Origin: Arenicella chitinivorans
Lineage (GTDB): Bacteria > Pseudomonadota > Gammaproteobacteria > Arenicellales > Arenicellaceae
Direction: 5' to 3'
DNA: 64,000 bases
NCBI RefSeq assembly: GCF_014651515.1
Contig: NZ_BMXA01000002.1
Coordinates: 310,001-374,000 of the forward strand
Each line of letters begins with the position of its first letter. Positions within the stretch are counted from its first letter, which is position 1. Made by a program: the position numbers and the translations under genes. This document shows, one piece after another, positions 39,631-49,263 of this stretch. Under the pieces are notes generated by a model that was not told where the DNA came from, did not search any database, and saw nothing but the letters and a program-made list of their open reading frames with translations.

Positions 39631-41139
39631 ATGTCCGTAAATCAACGACAAAAACCGGCATTAAGCTTTTGGCAAATCTGGAATATGTGCTTTGGCTTTC
39701 TGGGTATCCAGTTTGGCTTTGCGTTACAGAACGCTAACACCAGTCGTATTTTTCAAACCTTGGGCGCCGACATGGACGCCATCCCGCTGCTGTTCATTGC
39801 AGCACCGTTGACCGGCTTGATTGTGCAACCCATAGTTGGTCACTTTAGTGACAAAACCTGGAACGGTCTAGGGCGACGTCGTCCGTATTTCTTCTGGGGC
39901 GCATTGTTGACCACGCTGGCGTTGATCGTAATGCCGAGTTCACCAACCCTTTGGGTGGCAGCGGGCATGTTATGGATTCTGGATGCGTCGATCAATGTCA
40001 CGATGGAACCGTTTCGTGCGTTCGTCGGAGACATGTTGCCCAGCTCGCAGCGTACATTCGGCTACGTGATGCAGACATTCTTTATCGGCGTCGGTGCGGT
40101 GGTAGCCTCGATGCTGCCATGGATATTTACCAACCTTTTGGATGTGGCAAACACCGCGCCGGAAGGTCAGATTCCAGACTCGGTGCGCTATTCGTTTTAT
40201 CTCGGTGCCGCCGCTGTGGCACTGGCGGTTGGTTGGACGATTCTGCGCACGCGGGAATACAGCCCTGCGGAGCTGGCGAATTTCGCTGAGCCCGAAAATG
40301 CCGCGAAAGCTGTGCAAGCGCAAAATGAAGTGGACGGGCAAGCGGTTTTTTCAGTTTCGTCTGCGATGGTTTGGGTCTTGGCAGGAGCTTTAAGTACGGC
40401 TGCTATCTACGGTTTTAACTGGGCGTATCAACTGTATATCCTGACGATCGGAATCGCTATTTATGGGTTGATTCAATGGTACTCTGCGCGGTTGGAAGCG
40501 GCGGGTCGCAGTAACGGATTTTACGCGGCATGCCGGAGTGTGGTGTTAATGCCGACCACTATGCGTAAGCTCGCGGTAGTGCAGTTCTTCTCTTGGTTTG
40601 CCTTGTTCGCGATGTGGATTTACACCACGCCCGCGGTAACCTCACACCATTTTGGCAGTAGCGACCCGCTGAGTGAAGCCTACAACCAAGGTGCCGACTG
40701 GGTTGGCATGTTATTCGCTGGTTATAATGCATTCTCTATTCTGGCGGCGATGTTGATTCCCATGATGGTGCGGATTTGCGGTTTGAAGCTGACCCATCAG
40801 GTTAACCTCCTACTGGGCGCGCTGGGTTTTGCATCAATGATCCTCATTCAAGATCCAAACTGGTTGTTGGTCTCAATGATTGGCGTGGGCTTTGCGTGGG
40901 CTTCAATTTTGTCGATTCCCTACGCTATTCTGTCAGACTCTGTGCCATCCAATAAGATGGGTATCTACATGGGCGTGTTCAATTTCTTTATTGTGATTCC
41001 CCAGCTGGTCGCAGCCAGTTTGCTGGGTCTGGCGTCGCGCTTCCTGTTCCCTGATAAACCAATCTACATCCTCGGCTTGGCGGCCGGCTTATGGGTGGTG
41101 GCTGCACTGGCAATGAGTTTTGTGAAGCACGACGACTGA
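39631..41139 (+). CDS. SLC45/GPH-type MFS sugar transporter
   Basis: A 502-residue membrane protein with about 12 helices. The segment LSFWQIWNMCFGFLGIQFG and the loop IVGHFSDKTWNGLGRRRPYF are characteristic of bacterial relatives of the SLC45 sucrose/maltose symporters, as is TMEPFRAFVGDMLP. It is likely a proton-coupled maltose/maltodextrin importer for products of the exported amylase encoded 46 bp upstream. GAGGAG precedes the ATG. It ends 4 bp before the stop of the convergent LacI gene. Confidence 0.87.
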   Translation: MSVNQRQKPALSFWQIWNMCFGFLGIQFGFALQNANTSRIFQTLGADMDAIPLLFIAAPLTGLIVQPIVGHFSDKTWNGLGRRRPYFFWGALLTTLALIVMPSSPTLWVAAGMLWILDASINVTMEPFRAFVGDMLPSSQRTFGYVMQTFFIGVGAVVASMLPWIFTNLLDVANTAPEGQIPDSVRYSFYLGAAAVALAVGWTILRTREYSPAELANFAEPENAAKAVQAQNEVDGQAVFSVSSAMVWVLAGALSTAAIYGFNWAYQLYILTIGIAIYGLIQWYSARLEAAGRSNGFYAACRSVVLMPTTMRKLAVVQFFSWFALFAMWIYTTPAVTSHHFGSSDPLSEAYNQGADWVGMLFAGYNAFSILAAMLIPMMVRICGLKLTHQVNLLLGALGFASMILIQDPNWLLVSMIGVGFAWASILSIPYAILSDSVPSNKMGIYMGVFNFFIVIPQLVAASLLGLASRFLFPDKPIYILGLAAGLWVVAALAMSFVKHDD

Positions 41140-41143
41140 GTGC

Positions 41144-42190
41144 TTACTGTTTGATCTGAACTTTGGCACCAGAAGAGTCTCTCACCACGAGGCGTGTGGG
41201 CAGCAGAATTGATTTTGCCGGCTCACCGTTGATGGAGCGAATCACGCTTTCCACCAGAGCTTGACCTGCTGCGAAGGTGTCTTGTTGGATGGTGGTCAGC
41301 GATGGTGCCAGATGTTCGGCGGTGGGGATGTCATCAAAACCGACGATGGCTTTGTCTCGTGGCACGCGTAATCCATGCTCACGTAAGGCCTTGATGGCGC
41401 CAATGGCAATCAAGTCGCTGGCACAGCTGATGGCGGTAAATTCCACGCCGCTCATGGCTAATTGGTGAGCGGCTTTGTAACCGCATTCCTCAGAAAAGAA
41501 CGCGTTGACGCGCAGGCGAGGATCCACCTCGAGGCCGTGTTCCGCGTGGGCACGGCAGTACCCAGCATATCGGTCACGAAACTCTGGATAATCATTCGAT
41601 TGGTCGCCCAGAAAAGCAATCCGCGTGTGATTCATGCGAATCAGATGGTCGGCGGCAAGGTAGCCACCGAGTTCATTATCGCTGCCGATAAACAACCCAG
41701 GCTGGTCTTTGATCACCGGTCCCCAGGTAACGAAGTGAGCGCCTTCCTGATCGAGTTTGGAAATGCGTTCGATATAGCTTGGGTAATCGCCATAGCCTAG
41801 AAAAATGATGCCATCGGCTTTGTTGGCATCCTCGTATTCCGCATTCCAGTCGTCGCTGAGCTGTTGAAACGAAATCAGTAAATCATAGCCATGCTGCGCC
41901 GAGGCACGAGTAATGCTGCCCAACATGGAAAGAAAGAACGGGTTTATAAATGCTTCATGCTCGTCGCTGTCCTCAAACAACAGCAGGGCGAGCGTGTTGG
42001 TGCGCTGTGAGCGTAGGTTGCGCGCATTAACATCTACCTTGTAGTTCAGTTCGCGCGCGATACGCTGTACGCGTTTGCGCGTCTCTAGGCTTACCAAGGG
42101 GCTGTCTCGCAGCGCTCGGGAGACCGTGGGCTGCGACACGCCAGCTAGATGAGCGATGTCAACGGATGTGGGTTTGTTCTTGCCTTTCAT
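41144..42190 (-). CDS. LacI-family transcriptional regulator
   Basis: A 348-residue protein. The HTH is VDIAHLAGVSQPTVSRALRD, followed by the hinge NARNLRSQ. The periplasmic-binding-protein-like domain has LFIGSDNELGGYLAADHLI, RIAFLGDQSNDYPEFRDRYA and AIVGFDDIPTAEHLAPSLTT. It probably senses a sugar and controls the GH13/transporter genes. The CG-centred direct repeats at 37327-37374 are plausible operators. A HexR-like box lies just upstream of its start. Confidence 0.9.
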   Translation of the reverse strand: MKGKNKPTSVDIAHLAGVSQPTVSRALRDSPLVSLETRKRVQRIARELNYKVDVNARNLRSQRTNTLALLLFEDSDEHEAFINPFFLSMLGSITRASAQHGYDLLISFQQLSDDWNAEYEDANKADGIIFLGYGDYPSYIERISKLDQEGAHFVTWGPVIKDQPGLFIGSDNELGGYLAADHLIRMNHTRIAFLGDQSNDYPEFRDRYAGYCRAHAEHGLEVDPRLRVNAFFSEECGYKAAHQLAMSGVEFTAISCASDLIAIGAIKALREHGLRVPRDKAIVGFDDIPTAEHLAPSLTTIQQDTFAAGQALVESVIRSINGEPAKSILLPTRLVVRDSSGAKVQIKQ

Positions 42191-42205
42191 AGGTGGATGG
42201 ATTTA

Positions 42206-42220
42206 TGTAAATAAATTACA
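42206..42220. promoter_or_regulatory. HexR-like box between lacI-type gene and gluP
   Basis: TGTAAATAAATTACA, 13-14 of 15 matches to the HexR consensus. It is 16 bp from the LacI-type start and 332 bp from the GluP start. The remainder of the 361-bp gap 42191-42551 shows no further gene or repeat. Confidence 0.55.
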
Positions 42221-42551
42221 TTATTAGTTGCCGCTTACTTGTAACTTGTTGACCATCTTATTATTCTCACAGGCGGAGAGGGTTCGCTCGCTCGTAAGAG
42301 CAGAGTAGCACTAATGCTGTGAATATGGCTAACTTGGAACGAGGATTAGCCCGCAATTTGTCTGCCGCCGAGTCGCATTGTAGCGTGTGTTGGCAGTCAA
42401 CACAGCAGAAAGTAAGAGGATGGAAGGTCGTTGATTGTCATGCCACTGGTGGCACTGGCCAGGCAACTTTCCGCAACAAGTAGATCGATTTTGAGCTTCG
42501 TGCTTAATAATCGAGCGCTTATATAACACTAATAACGAAAGAGAACTCACC

Positions 42552-43805
42552 ATGGCTCAAACACCAAACTGGAAGGCCCCCGACACTTCGCTCGGCGAGG
42601 GCGAAAATACCAATTATCTGGTTCCCCTGATTATTTTGACATCGTTGTTTTTTATGTGGGGTTTTTTAACCTCGCTGAATGACGTCTTGATTCCTTACTT
42701 TAAGAAGCTGTTTGATTTAAATTATACGCAGGCCTTGCTAATTCAATTCTGCTTTTTTACCGCGTACGGTGTATGCAGTATTCCATCCGGCACGCTGGTT
42801 AAGCGGATCGGCTATCAACGTGGTGCTGTGGTTGGGCTGGCAGTGGCCGCAGTCGGTTGTTTTCTGTTTGTGCCAGCGGCAAATAATTTGAACTACAACC
42901 TGTTTCTGGGCGCCTTGTTTGTGTTGGCGTCGGGAATTACCTTGTTACAGGTATCGGCCAATCCTTATGTGGCACAGTTAGGCCCTGCTGCGACGGCGCC
43001 ACGACGATTAACGTTAACCCAAGCATTTAATTCCTTTGGTGCTTTTTTGGGACCAAAAATAGGCGGTTCGTTGTTACTCGGTGCAGCGGTGTCGGCGACC
43101 GTACTGTCAGCAGACGCTGTGAAAATGCCGTACGTAAATCTCGGGATCGCGCTGTTAGTCATGGCCGTGGTTTTTATGTTCGTGAAGTTGCCAAATTTGA
43201 GCGACGAGTCTCACAAGGGCAGTTACAAAGATGCACTCGGGTTTCGCCATTTGGTGCTGGGTGTGATTGCTATTTTTGTCTACGTTGGTGCGGAAGTGGC
43301 GATCGGCAGCCTGATTATCAATTTTATGGCTGACCCAGCGATAGCGGGTATGCCGGAAGAGCAAGCGGCGGACTTTGTGGCGTATTACTGGGGGCTGGCA
43401 CTAATCGGCCGCTTCGTTGGCGTGGCGCTGATGTTTGTCATTCCGGGTAACCGTATGCTGCTGATCAATGCTTTGTGTGCAGTGGCGCTGTTGGTGGTTA
43501 CCATCACTACCGGCGGTAAGCCTGCGTATCTGGCATTGGTGGCGGTCGGTTTCTTCAACTCGCTGATGTTTCCAACTATTTTCAGTCTGGCCATTGCCAA
43601 ACTCGGCCCGTTGGCCAGTCGCGGTTCCGGATTGTTGTGTACGGCGATTATTGGTGGGGCATTGATTCCACTGCTACAAGGCGTGGTGGCAGACAATGCT
43701 GGTTTACAGATTTCTTTCCTGATTCCCTTAGTTTGCTACGTGTACATTGCCTTCTACGGTGCCAAAGGGTGGCGACCATCGGGCCCAGGCGTTAGCGAAG
43801 CCTAG
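42552..43805 (+). CDS. gluP: Glucose/galactose MFS transporter (GluP/FucP family)
   Basis: A 417-residue membrane protein with about 12 helices. LTSLFFMWGFLTSLNDVLIP and QVSANPYVAQLGP are family signatures of the FHS subfamily (FucP, GluP), as is SRGSGLLCTAIIGGALIPLL. It imports hexose by proton symport. It is followed by a strong terminator and then the convergent glucokinase gene, so glucose brought in could be phosphorylated directly. FucP-type specificity for fucose cannot be excluded, but no fucose genes are nearby. Confidence 0.87.
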   Translation: MAQTPNWKAPDTSLGEGENTNYLVPLIILTSLFFMWGFLTSLNDVLIPYFKKLFDLNYTQALLIQFCFFTAYGVCSIPSGTLVKRIGYQRGAVVGLAVAAVGCFLFVPAANNLNYNLFLGALFVLASGITLLQVSANPYVAQLGPAATAPRRLTLTQAFNSFGAFLGPKIGGSLLLGAAVSATVLSADAVKMPYVNLGIALLVMAVVFMFVKLPNLSDESHKGSYKDALGFRHLVLGVIAIFVYVGAEVAIGSLIINFMADPAIAGMPEEQAADFVAYYWGLALIGRFVGVALMFVIPGNRMLLINALCAVALLVVTITTGGKPAYLALVAVGFFNSLMFPTIFSLAIAKLGPLASRGSGLLCTAIIGGALIPLLQGVVADNAGLQISFLIPLVCYVYIAFYGAKGWRPSGPGVSEA

Positions 43806-43831
43806 GTGCTCGGATTTGTCGAGTTTCAAGC

Positions 43832-43865
43832 AAAAAGCCCCGATGCAAAACATCGGGGCTTTTTT
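43832..43865. terminator. Bidirectional intrinsic terminator
   Basis: AAAAAGCCCCGATG, loop CAAAA, CATCGGGGCTTTTTT: a long perfect stem with A and T tracts on both sides. It serves the convergent gluP and glk genes. Confidence 0.95.
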
Positions 43866-43887
43866 GTGTTGACATACGTTGGCTGAT

Positions 43888-44859
43888 TTAAAGATTGGTT
43901 TGCGCGAATACGCTGGCGCCGAGCAGACCCGGGTTTTTATGCGTGATTAACCAGGTCGGGATGTCTTTCATCAAGGGGCTGTGTCGGCCTTTGTTTTCGA
44001 ATCCTTTGCGGAAACGACTTGCCAACAGTTGATTTGGGTAGCGCTGGCAAATTCCACCGCCGATAAAAATACCGTCGTTGGCACCGAGCGCCAAGGCGAT
44101 ATCACCGGCGACTTGTCCCAGTACTTCGAAAAATAGGTCGAAGGTTTCTTCGCAGATTGGATCCGTTTTATTGATGCCTGCTACGGCGATGTCGGCAGCG
44201 ATGAGGCCTGGGTTTTCCTGGCCATGGATCTCGCACAAGGCTTCATGGATATTCACCAGTCCCGGACCCGAAAGCAGTCGTTCTCGAGAAATGCGGTCAT
44301 CAAATTTTTGATGCAAATAGGCCAGGATTTCGCCTTGCAACTGATTCTCAGGTGAGAAGCCCGCGTGGCCACCTTCGGTTACCAGCGGAATTAAAACGTC
44401 ATTGCGGCGCAGTAGGCCAGACATGCCCAGGCCACTGCCCGGTCCGAGCGCACCAACCGTATAATCGCTATCCGGCAGACCGTCCCAGGTGCCACCTATA
44501 TTGATGAGATCACCAGAGTCTAGGCAGCTCAAGCTGTAGGAGATTGCTTCCCAATCATTGAGCAGCTTGACGTGGTCGGTGTGGTAACGCGCTCGCAGTG
44601 AGTGACAATCAATCGACCAGTGACTGTTCGGAAACGTGACTTTGCCGTCCCTGATCGGGCCGGCGACAGCCAGCGAAATTGCTTTCAGCTGTTTTATGTT
44701 ATGCGAATGCAGATACGTGTCGATGGCATCCGACACGTGTTCGAATTCAGCGGCTTCCAGCGTTTGTGCCTGCTGGAAGTAACGCGGTGCATCGGTGGTC
44801 AGCGCAAATCGCGCGTTGGTGCCGCCAATGTCTGCGATTAGCGTCGGGTTGTCACTCAT
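43888..44859 (-). CDS. glk: Glucokinase
   Basis: A 323-residue protein of the GlkA (Pfam glucokinase) type: phosphate-binding IADIGGTNARFAL (about residue 8), LLNDWEAISYSL (about 98, catalytic Asp), LGPGSGLGMSGL (about 136), EGGHAGFSP (about 160) and GIFIGGGICQRY (about 262). It phosphorylates glucose from the alpha-glucosidase or GluP to glucose-6-phosphate for Zwf. It is divergent from zwf, with HexR boxes in the shared region. Confidence 0.95.
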   Translation of the reverse strand: MSDNPTLIADIGGTNARFALTTDAPRYFQQAQTLEAAEFEHVSDAIDTYLHSHNIKQLKAISLAVAGPIRDGKVTFPNSHWSIDCHSLRARYHTDHVKLLNDWEAISYSLSCLDSGDLINIGGTWDGLPDSDYTVGALGPGSGLGMSGLLRRNDVLIPLVTEGGHAGFSPENQLQGEILAYLHQKFDDRISRERLLSGPGLVNIHEALCEIHGQENPGLIAADIAVAGINKTDPICEETFDLFFEVLGQVAGDIALALGANDGIFIGGGICQRYPNQLLASRFRKGFENKGRHSPLMKDIPTWLITHKNPGLLGASVFAQTNL

Positions 44860-45065
44860 GGGTCCTCGCTCCTTATTATGGTCGCCGCTATGGTACTCTG
44901 ATTGCGCGGTCTTAAGGTCAGAAATGTGGGTTAGTGCCCGCGTGGGCCGGTGTTGTACGCATTACTTGCGCTTAGGCGTCAACGGGTTAGTATGCTTTAG
45001 CGTTAACGTGTAGTCTTTGCGGTGCGCTCTGCCCGAGTATATGCTCGATCTGGCGTGCAAATTTT

Positions 45066-45080
45066 TGTAATAAAATAACA
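45066..45080. promoter_or_regulatory. HexR-like box, distal, zwf/glk region
   Basis: TGTAATAAAATAACA, 12-13 of 15 matches to the HexR consensus. It is one of two sites in the 368-bp region 44860-45227, which has no other feature I can support. Confidence 0.5.
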
Positions 45081-45116
45081 TTCAATTTGAAATAATTTAA
45101 CATTATCCCTAAAATA

Positions 45117-45131
45117 TGTAAATTAATTACA
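45117..45131. promoter_or_regulatory. HexR box, zwf promoter
   Basis: TGTAAATTAATTACA, 97 bp upstream of the zwf ATG and nearly perfectly palindromic. Confidence 0.7.
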
Positions 45132-45227
45132 TAAATCTGATTGGCCAGTGAAACTTTCAATCGTGGAAACCGACCTGTTTTCCGCTGTCGTTTGAAGTAG
45201 GTCGTCAGCGTTGGATTGGAGCAACAA

Positions 45228-46688
45228 ATGCTTAACACCTGTAACATCGTGATTGTTGGCGGCGAAGGCGACCTCGCCTTCCGGAAATTATACCCGGCGC
45301 TGTACAGTCTTCACAAAGAGTCTTTACTGGCGGACTGCTCGAAAGTCGTGGGCTTTGGTCGTGGCAAATACACTGCCGAGGCATTTGTCGATAATATGCG
45401 CAAATGGACGGAGGACAGTGATTACGTAAAAGGGGTCGACGATGAGACTTGGGCCAGCTTTGCTGACCGTATCTTGCATTTTGTTGGTGATGCGACCGAT
45501 CCAGGCGACATTAAGCGTTTGCAAAAAGAGATGGGGGAAGGCGAAATCGTATTCTACCTTTCGACGCCACCGTCAATTTTTGCGCCGATCTGTAAGGCTA
45601 TGGGCGAGGCTGGTGCGGTCACCGATACCACACGATTGGTGGTTGAGAAGCCATTAGGGTCTTCTCGTGAGTCCTTCAACGAGATCAATAACACGCTGTT
45701 TGAGACATTCGAAGAGCAGCAGATTTATCGTATCGATCACTATCTTGGTAAGGAAACTGTTCAAAACCTGCTGGCGCTGCGATTTTCTAATATCTTTTTC
45801 GAGCCGCTGTGGAATCGACATTATATCGACCATGTACAGGTTACCGTGGCTGAGAGCGTTGGTGCTGGAGGTCGTTGGGCTTACTATGATGAGTCTGGTG
45901 CATTACGCGATATGGTGCAGAACCATTTGTTGCAACTTGTGTGTCTGGTGGCGATGGAGTTTCCGTCGCGTAATAAGGCAGATGATATTCGCGATGAGAA
46001 GCTGAAAGTTATTCGCAGCCTAAAACCGATTGATGCCTCAAACGTGCAAACGCTCACGGTGCGAGGGCAATATACCGAAGGCTCGGTCGGCCAAGAGTTG
46101 GTTCCAGGATACAGTCAGGAAGACGATGCATCAGGCGAGTCGGATACTGAAACCTTCGTTGCGATCAAGGCTGAGATCGAGAACAACCGCTGGCAGGGTG
46201 TTCCGTTTTATTTACGTACTGGCAAGCGGATGGCGAATCGCTATTCCGAAATCGTTATTCAATTTAAGCCAGTGATCTTCAAGTTTATTGATATTGACCC
46301 AAACGCAATCAATAACAATCAGTTAGTGATTCGTCTACAGCCTAACGAGGGTGTGGAAATGAAGTTAATGAACAAGGTGCCAGGGCTGAGTGAGAAGACA
46401 ACCTTGCAAAACGTGGGCCTGAACCTGTCATTCGAAGAAGCGTTCGAGGATCACCGTAGCCCGAGTGCGTACGAGCGATTGATTCTGGATGTGACACGCG
46501 GCGACCAGACCCTGTTTATGCGATCCGACGAATTGCGCGGCGCCTGGCGCTGGGTTGATGGCATGATCGATGGTTGGAAGACGACGCAGCAAAAACCACA
46601 AAAATACAAGGCCGGTTCGACTGGGCCGGATGATGCGCTTGGGCTGCTGATTAAAGATGGCCGCAAGTGGCAGGATTATGGTGGCTAA
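45228..46688 (+). CDS. zwf: Glucose-6-phosphate 1-dehydrogenase
   Basis: A 486-residue protein. NADP-binding IVGGEGDLAFRKLYPALY (about 6-23), substrate and active-site RIDHYLGKETVQN (about 175-187), and C-terminal features RTGKRM and FMRSDELRGAWRW are the family signatures. ATG 45228 is chosen with GGAG 6 bp ahead; a TTG at 45216 would place the start before that site. It makes 6-phosphogluconolactone and is the first gene of zwf-pgl-edd-eda, overlapping pgl. Confidence 0.95.
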   Translation: MLNTCNIVIVGGEGDLAFRKLYPALYSLHKESLLADCSKVVGFGRGKYTAEAFVDNMRKWTEDSDYVKGVDDETWASFADRILHFVGDATDPGDIKRLQKEMGEGEIVFYLSTPPSIFAPICKAMGEAGAVTDTTRLVVEKPLGSSRESFNEINNTLFETFEEQQIYRIDHYLGKETVQNLLALRFSNIFFEPLWNRHYIDHVQVTVAESVGAGGRWAYYDESGALRDMVQNHLLQLVCLVAMEFPSRNKADDIRDEKLKVIRSLKPIDASNVQTLTVRGQYTEGSVGQELVPGYSQEDDASGESDTETFVAIKAEIENNRWQGVPFYLRTGKRMANRYSEIVIQFKPVIFKFIDIDPNAINNNQLVIRLQPNEGVEMKLMNKVPGLSEKTTLQNVGLNLSFEEAFEDHRSPSAYERLILDVTRGDQTLFMRSDELRGAWRWVDGMIDGWKTTQQKPQKYKAGSTGPDDALGLLIKDGRKWQDYGG

Positions 46689-47415
46689 GATGGACGCAAA
46701 CTTCGATTGGCATCAAGGTAGTGATGCCGACAGTCTGGCAGATAACTTAGCAGGTGAGTTGGTGGTCAAACTCAGTGAAGCCATTGCCCGAAATGGTATC
46801 GCCGTGATGGCGCTGTCGGGTGGTTCCACACCTAAACCGTTATTTAAAGCGCTAGCCGACCACGATGTAGATTGGTCGAAAGTCGTCATTACGCTGGTGG
46901 ACGAGCGCTGGGTGCCGGAAACGCATGAGCTCTCAAATGCTGCATTTATGCATCGCTATTTGTTAGACGCCTTGCCGGACAGCGTGCGTTTTGTGCCGCT
47001 GTACCAGCCTGCACAGAGCGTGGTGGCTTCTTACTCGGCCGTGTTGGGTAATTATTGTGTGGCGACTTCGTCGTCGATGGACGCCCCACGCCCATTTGAT
47101 ATTGTTATTTTAGGTATGGGTGGTGATGGTCATACCGCGTCGTTTTTTCCGGATGCAGACAATGTGGCGGAATTGGTTGATCCGGCGTCGTCGTCGCTCT
47201 TGCTGACGTGCGAAAGCCCCACTACTCAGGTTCCACGTATTACCTGGAGCTTACCCGCATTACTAAATACTCAGTTTTTGGCTTTGCATTTCACGGGCGC
47301 GGAGAAGCGCCGTGTGTTTGAGCAAGCGTGTGCTGGGACGGACGCCACTGAGCTGCCTATCCGAAGTGCTATTTTTCAGCAACAGATTCCATTACAGGTT
47401 TACTACGCAGACTAG
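46678..47415 (+). CDS. pgl: 6-phosphogluconolactonase
   Basis: A 245-residue protein of the DevB type: MALSGGSTPKPLF (about 37), TLVDERWVPETHELSN (about 71), ILGMGGDGHTASFFP (about 145). It hydrolyses the Zwf product to 6-phosphogluconate. The start at ATG 46678 overlaps the zwf stop by 11 bp, indicating translational coupling; 46690 is an alternative start. It ends 18 bp before edd. Confidence 0.93.
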   Translation: MVAKMDANFDWHQGSDADSLADNLAGELVVKLSEAIARNGIAVMALSGGSTPKPLFKALADHDVDWSKVVITLVDERWVPETHELSNAAFMHRYLLDALPDSVRFVPLYQPAQSVVASYSAVLGNYCVATSSSMDAPRPFDIVILGMGGDGHTASFFPDADNVAELVDPASSSLLLTCESPTTQVPRITWSLPALLNTQFLALHFTGAEKRRVFEQACAGTDATELPIRSAIFQQQIPLQVYYAD

Positions 47416-47433
47416 TTTGGACTGCTTCCAATT

Positions 47434-49263
47434 ATGACGATTAAACAAATTACCGACAGAATCATCGAGCGCAGTAGGGACACCCGTGCTGAATACCTTG
47501 CAATGGTCGACGCCATGCGAAATGCGCCACCAGCACCGGATCGATTGTCCTGCAGTAACTGGGCGCACGTGGTGGCCGCCGAATCGGAAGCTGATAAAAA
47601 AGCGATGCCAGCCGGTCAAGGGGCTAACATCGGAATTGTGACTGCGTATAACGATATGCTGTCTGCGCACCAACCGTTTGCAAGCTACCCCAATATCATC
47701 AAACTGACAGCGCGTGACATGGGGGCCACCGCGCAGGTTGCTGGTGGTGTGCCCGCGATGTGTGATGGGGTAACGCAGGGTCAGCCGGGCATGGAGTTAA
47801 GCCTGTTTAGTCGCGATGTGATTGCGCTCGCGACCGCAGTGTCGTTGTCACACGACGTCTACGATGGTGTGATGTGTTTGGGCGTGTGTGACAAGATCGT
47901 TCCCGGTTTGGTGATGGGCGCTTTACAATTTGGTCACTTGCCGGTGATGTTTGTTCCGGCTGGACCGATGCCCTCCGGAATTCCGAATAAAGAAAAAGCG
48001 CTGGCACGACAAAAATTTGCCGCCGGCGAAATTGATAAGGCCAAACTATTGGAATCGGAGTCCGCGTCCTATCACAGTGCCGGTACCTGTACGTTCTACG
48101 GTACTGCGAACACCAATCAAACTTTGATGGAAGCCATGGGCCTGCAATTGGCGGGTACATCGTTTGTTAATCCAGGGACACTGCTGCGCACCGAATTGAC
48201 CAAAGAGTCGGTGCGCCGACTGTTGGATCAAACCACGAAAGGCGCGAACTATCGCCCGATGGCTGAAGTGGTGACTGAGCAGTCCGTGGTGAACGCGATT
48301 GTGATGATGATGGCGACCGGTGGGTCGACCAACCTCACCCTGCATTTGATCGCCATGGCAGCAGCAGCAGGAATTCAGATTAGCTGGGAAGATATGGACG
48401 AAGTCTCGCGGATGACGCCGTTGCTAGCCCGGGTTTACCCAAATGGTCAAGCCGACGTGAATCACTTCGAGCAGGCCGGAGGGCTGGCTTATGTGGTGTA
48501 TCAATTGCGTCGCAAAGGATTATTGAACGAAGATGTTGTGAACGTAATGGGTGAGGGTCTGGATGCGTACACTCGAAAGCCTGAGCTCGATGGGGAACGC
48601 GTAATTTCATGGGGACAGCCGGTCGCCGAAAGTGGCGACGATACGATTCTATCTCCGATTGAAGCGCCGTTTGCACCAGAAGGCGGGATGCGCACGGTAA
48701 CTGGAAACCTTGGGACGGGTGTGGTGAAGATATCTGCCGTAGACGAGCAATACCAGGTTATTGAGGCACCGTGTAAGATTTTTGATACGCAAGAAGCGCT
48801 AAAAACCGCGTTTGATGCGGGAGAGTTAGGTTGTGACCATGTTGCCGTCGTCCGTTTTCAAGGTCCTTCGGCCAATGGGATGCCGGAACTACATAAACTT
48901 ACTCCTTATCTCGGAATCCTGCAGGATCGCGGCCACAAAGTTGCGTTAGTGACCGATGGTCGCATGTCTGGTGCCTCTGGTAAGGTGTTGACGGCGATGC
49001 ATGTCACACCGGAGGCGAAAAAGGGTGGGTTACTGGCGTACTTAAACGACGGTGATGTGGTGCGTATTAACTGCCATACCGGCGAATTGGAAGCACTAGT
49101 GGATGGGTCTGAATTAGCGAGCCGGACACCGGCAGTCGAGCCTCTGACACCGAATACACTGGGGCGAGGACTATTTGAGAAGATGCGAGAAGTGGTTGGT
49201 GATTCAACGCACGGCGCATCATTTATTGGCAAAGCAAATGAACGTATTGGAAATAGCGAATGA
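47434..49263 (+). CDS. edd: Phosphogluconate dehydratase (Entner-Doudoroff)
   Basis: A 609-residue IlvD/Edd-family protein. NIGIVTAYNDMLSAHQPF, GGVPAMCDGVTQGQPGMELS (Cys for the Fe-S cluster), GVCDKIVPGLVMGAL and TDGRMSGASGKV are diagnostic, and the length matches Edd rather than the shorter IlvD. It converts 6-phosphogluconate to KDPG, the HexR effector. Its stop overlaps the first possible eda start (ATGA). Confidence 0.96.
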   Translation: MTIKQITDRIIERSRDTRAEYLAMVDAMRNAPPAPDRLSCSNWAHVVAAESEADKKAMPAGQGANIGIVTAYNDMLSAHQPFASYPNIIKLTARDMGATAQVAGGVPAMCDGVTQGQPGMELSLFSRDVIALATAVSLSHDVYDGVMCLGVCDKIVPGLVMGALQFGHLPVMFVPAGPMPSGIPNKEKALARQKFAAGEIDKAKLLESESASYHSAGTCTFYGTANTNQTLMEAMGLQLAGTSFVNPGTLLRTELTKESVRRLLDQTTKGANYRPMAEVVTEQSVVNAIVMMMATGGSTNLTLHLIAMAAAAGIQISWEDMDEVSRMTPLLARVYPNGQADVNHFEQAGGLAYVVYQLRRKGLLNEDVVNVMGEGLDAYTRKPELDGERVISWGQPVAESGDDTILSPIEAPFAPEGGMRTVTGNLGTGVVKISAVDEQYQVIEAPCKIFDTQEALKTAFDAGELGCDHVAVVRFQGPSANGMPELHKLTPYLGILQDRGHKVALVTDGRMSGASGKVLTAMHVTPEAKKGGLLAYLNDGDVVRINCHTGELEALVDGSELASRTPAVEPLTPNTLGRGLFEKMREVVGDSTHGASFIGKANERIGNSE

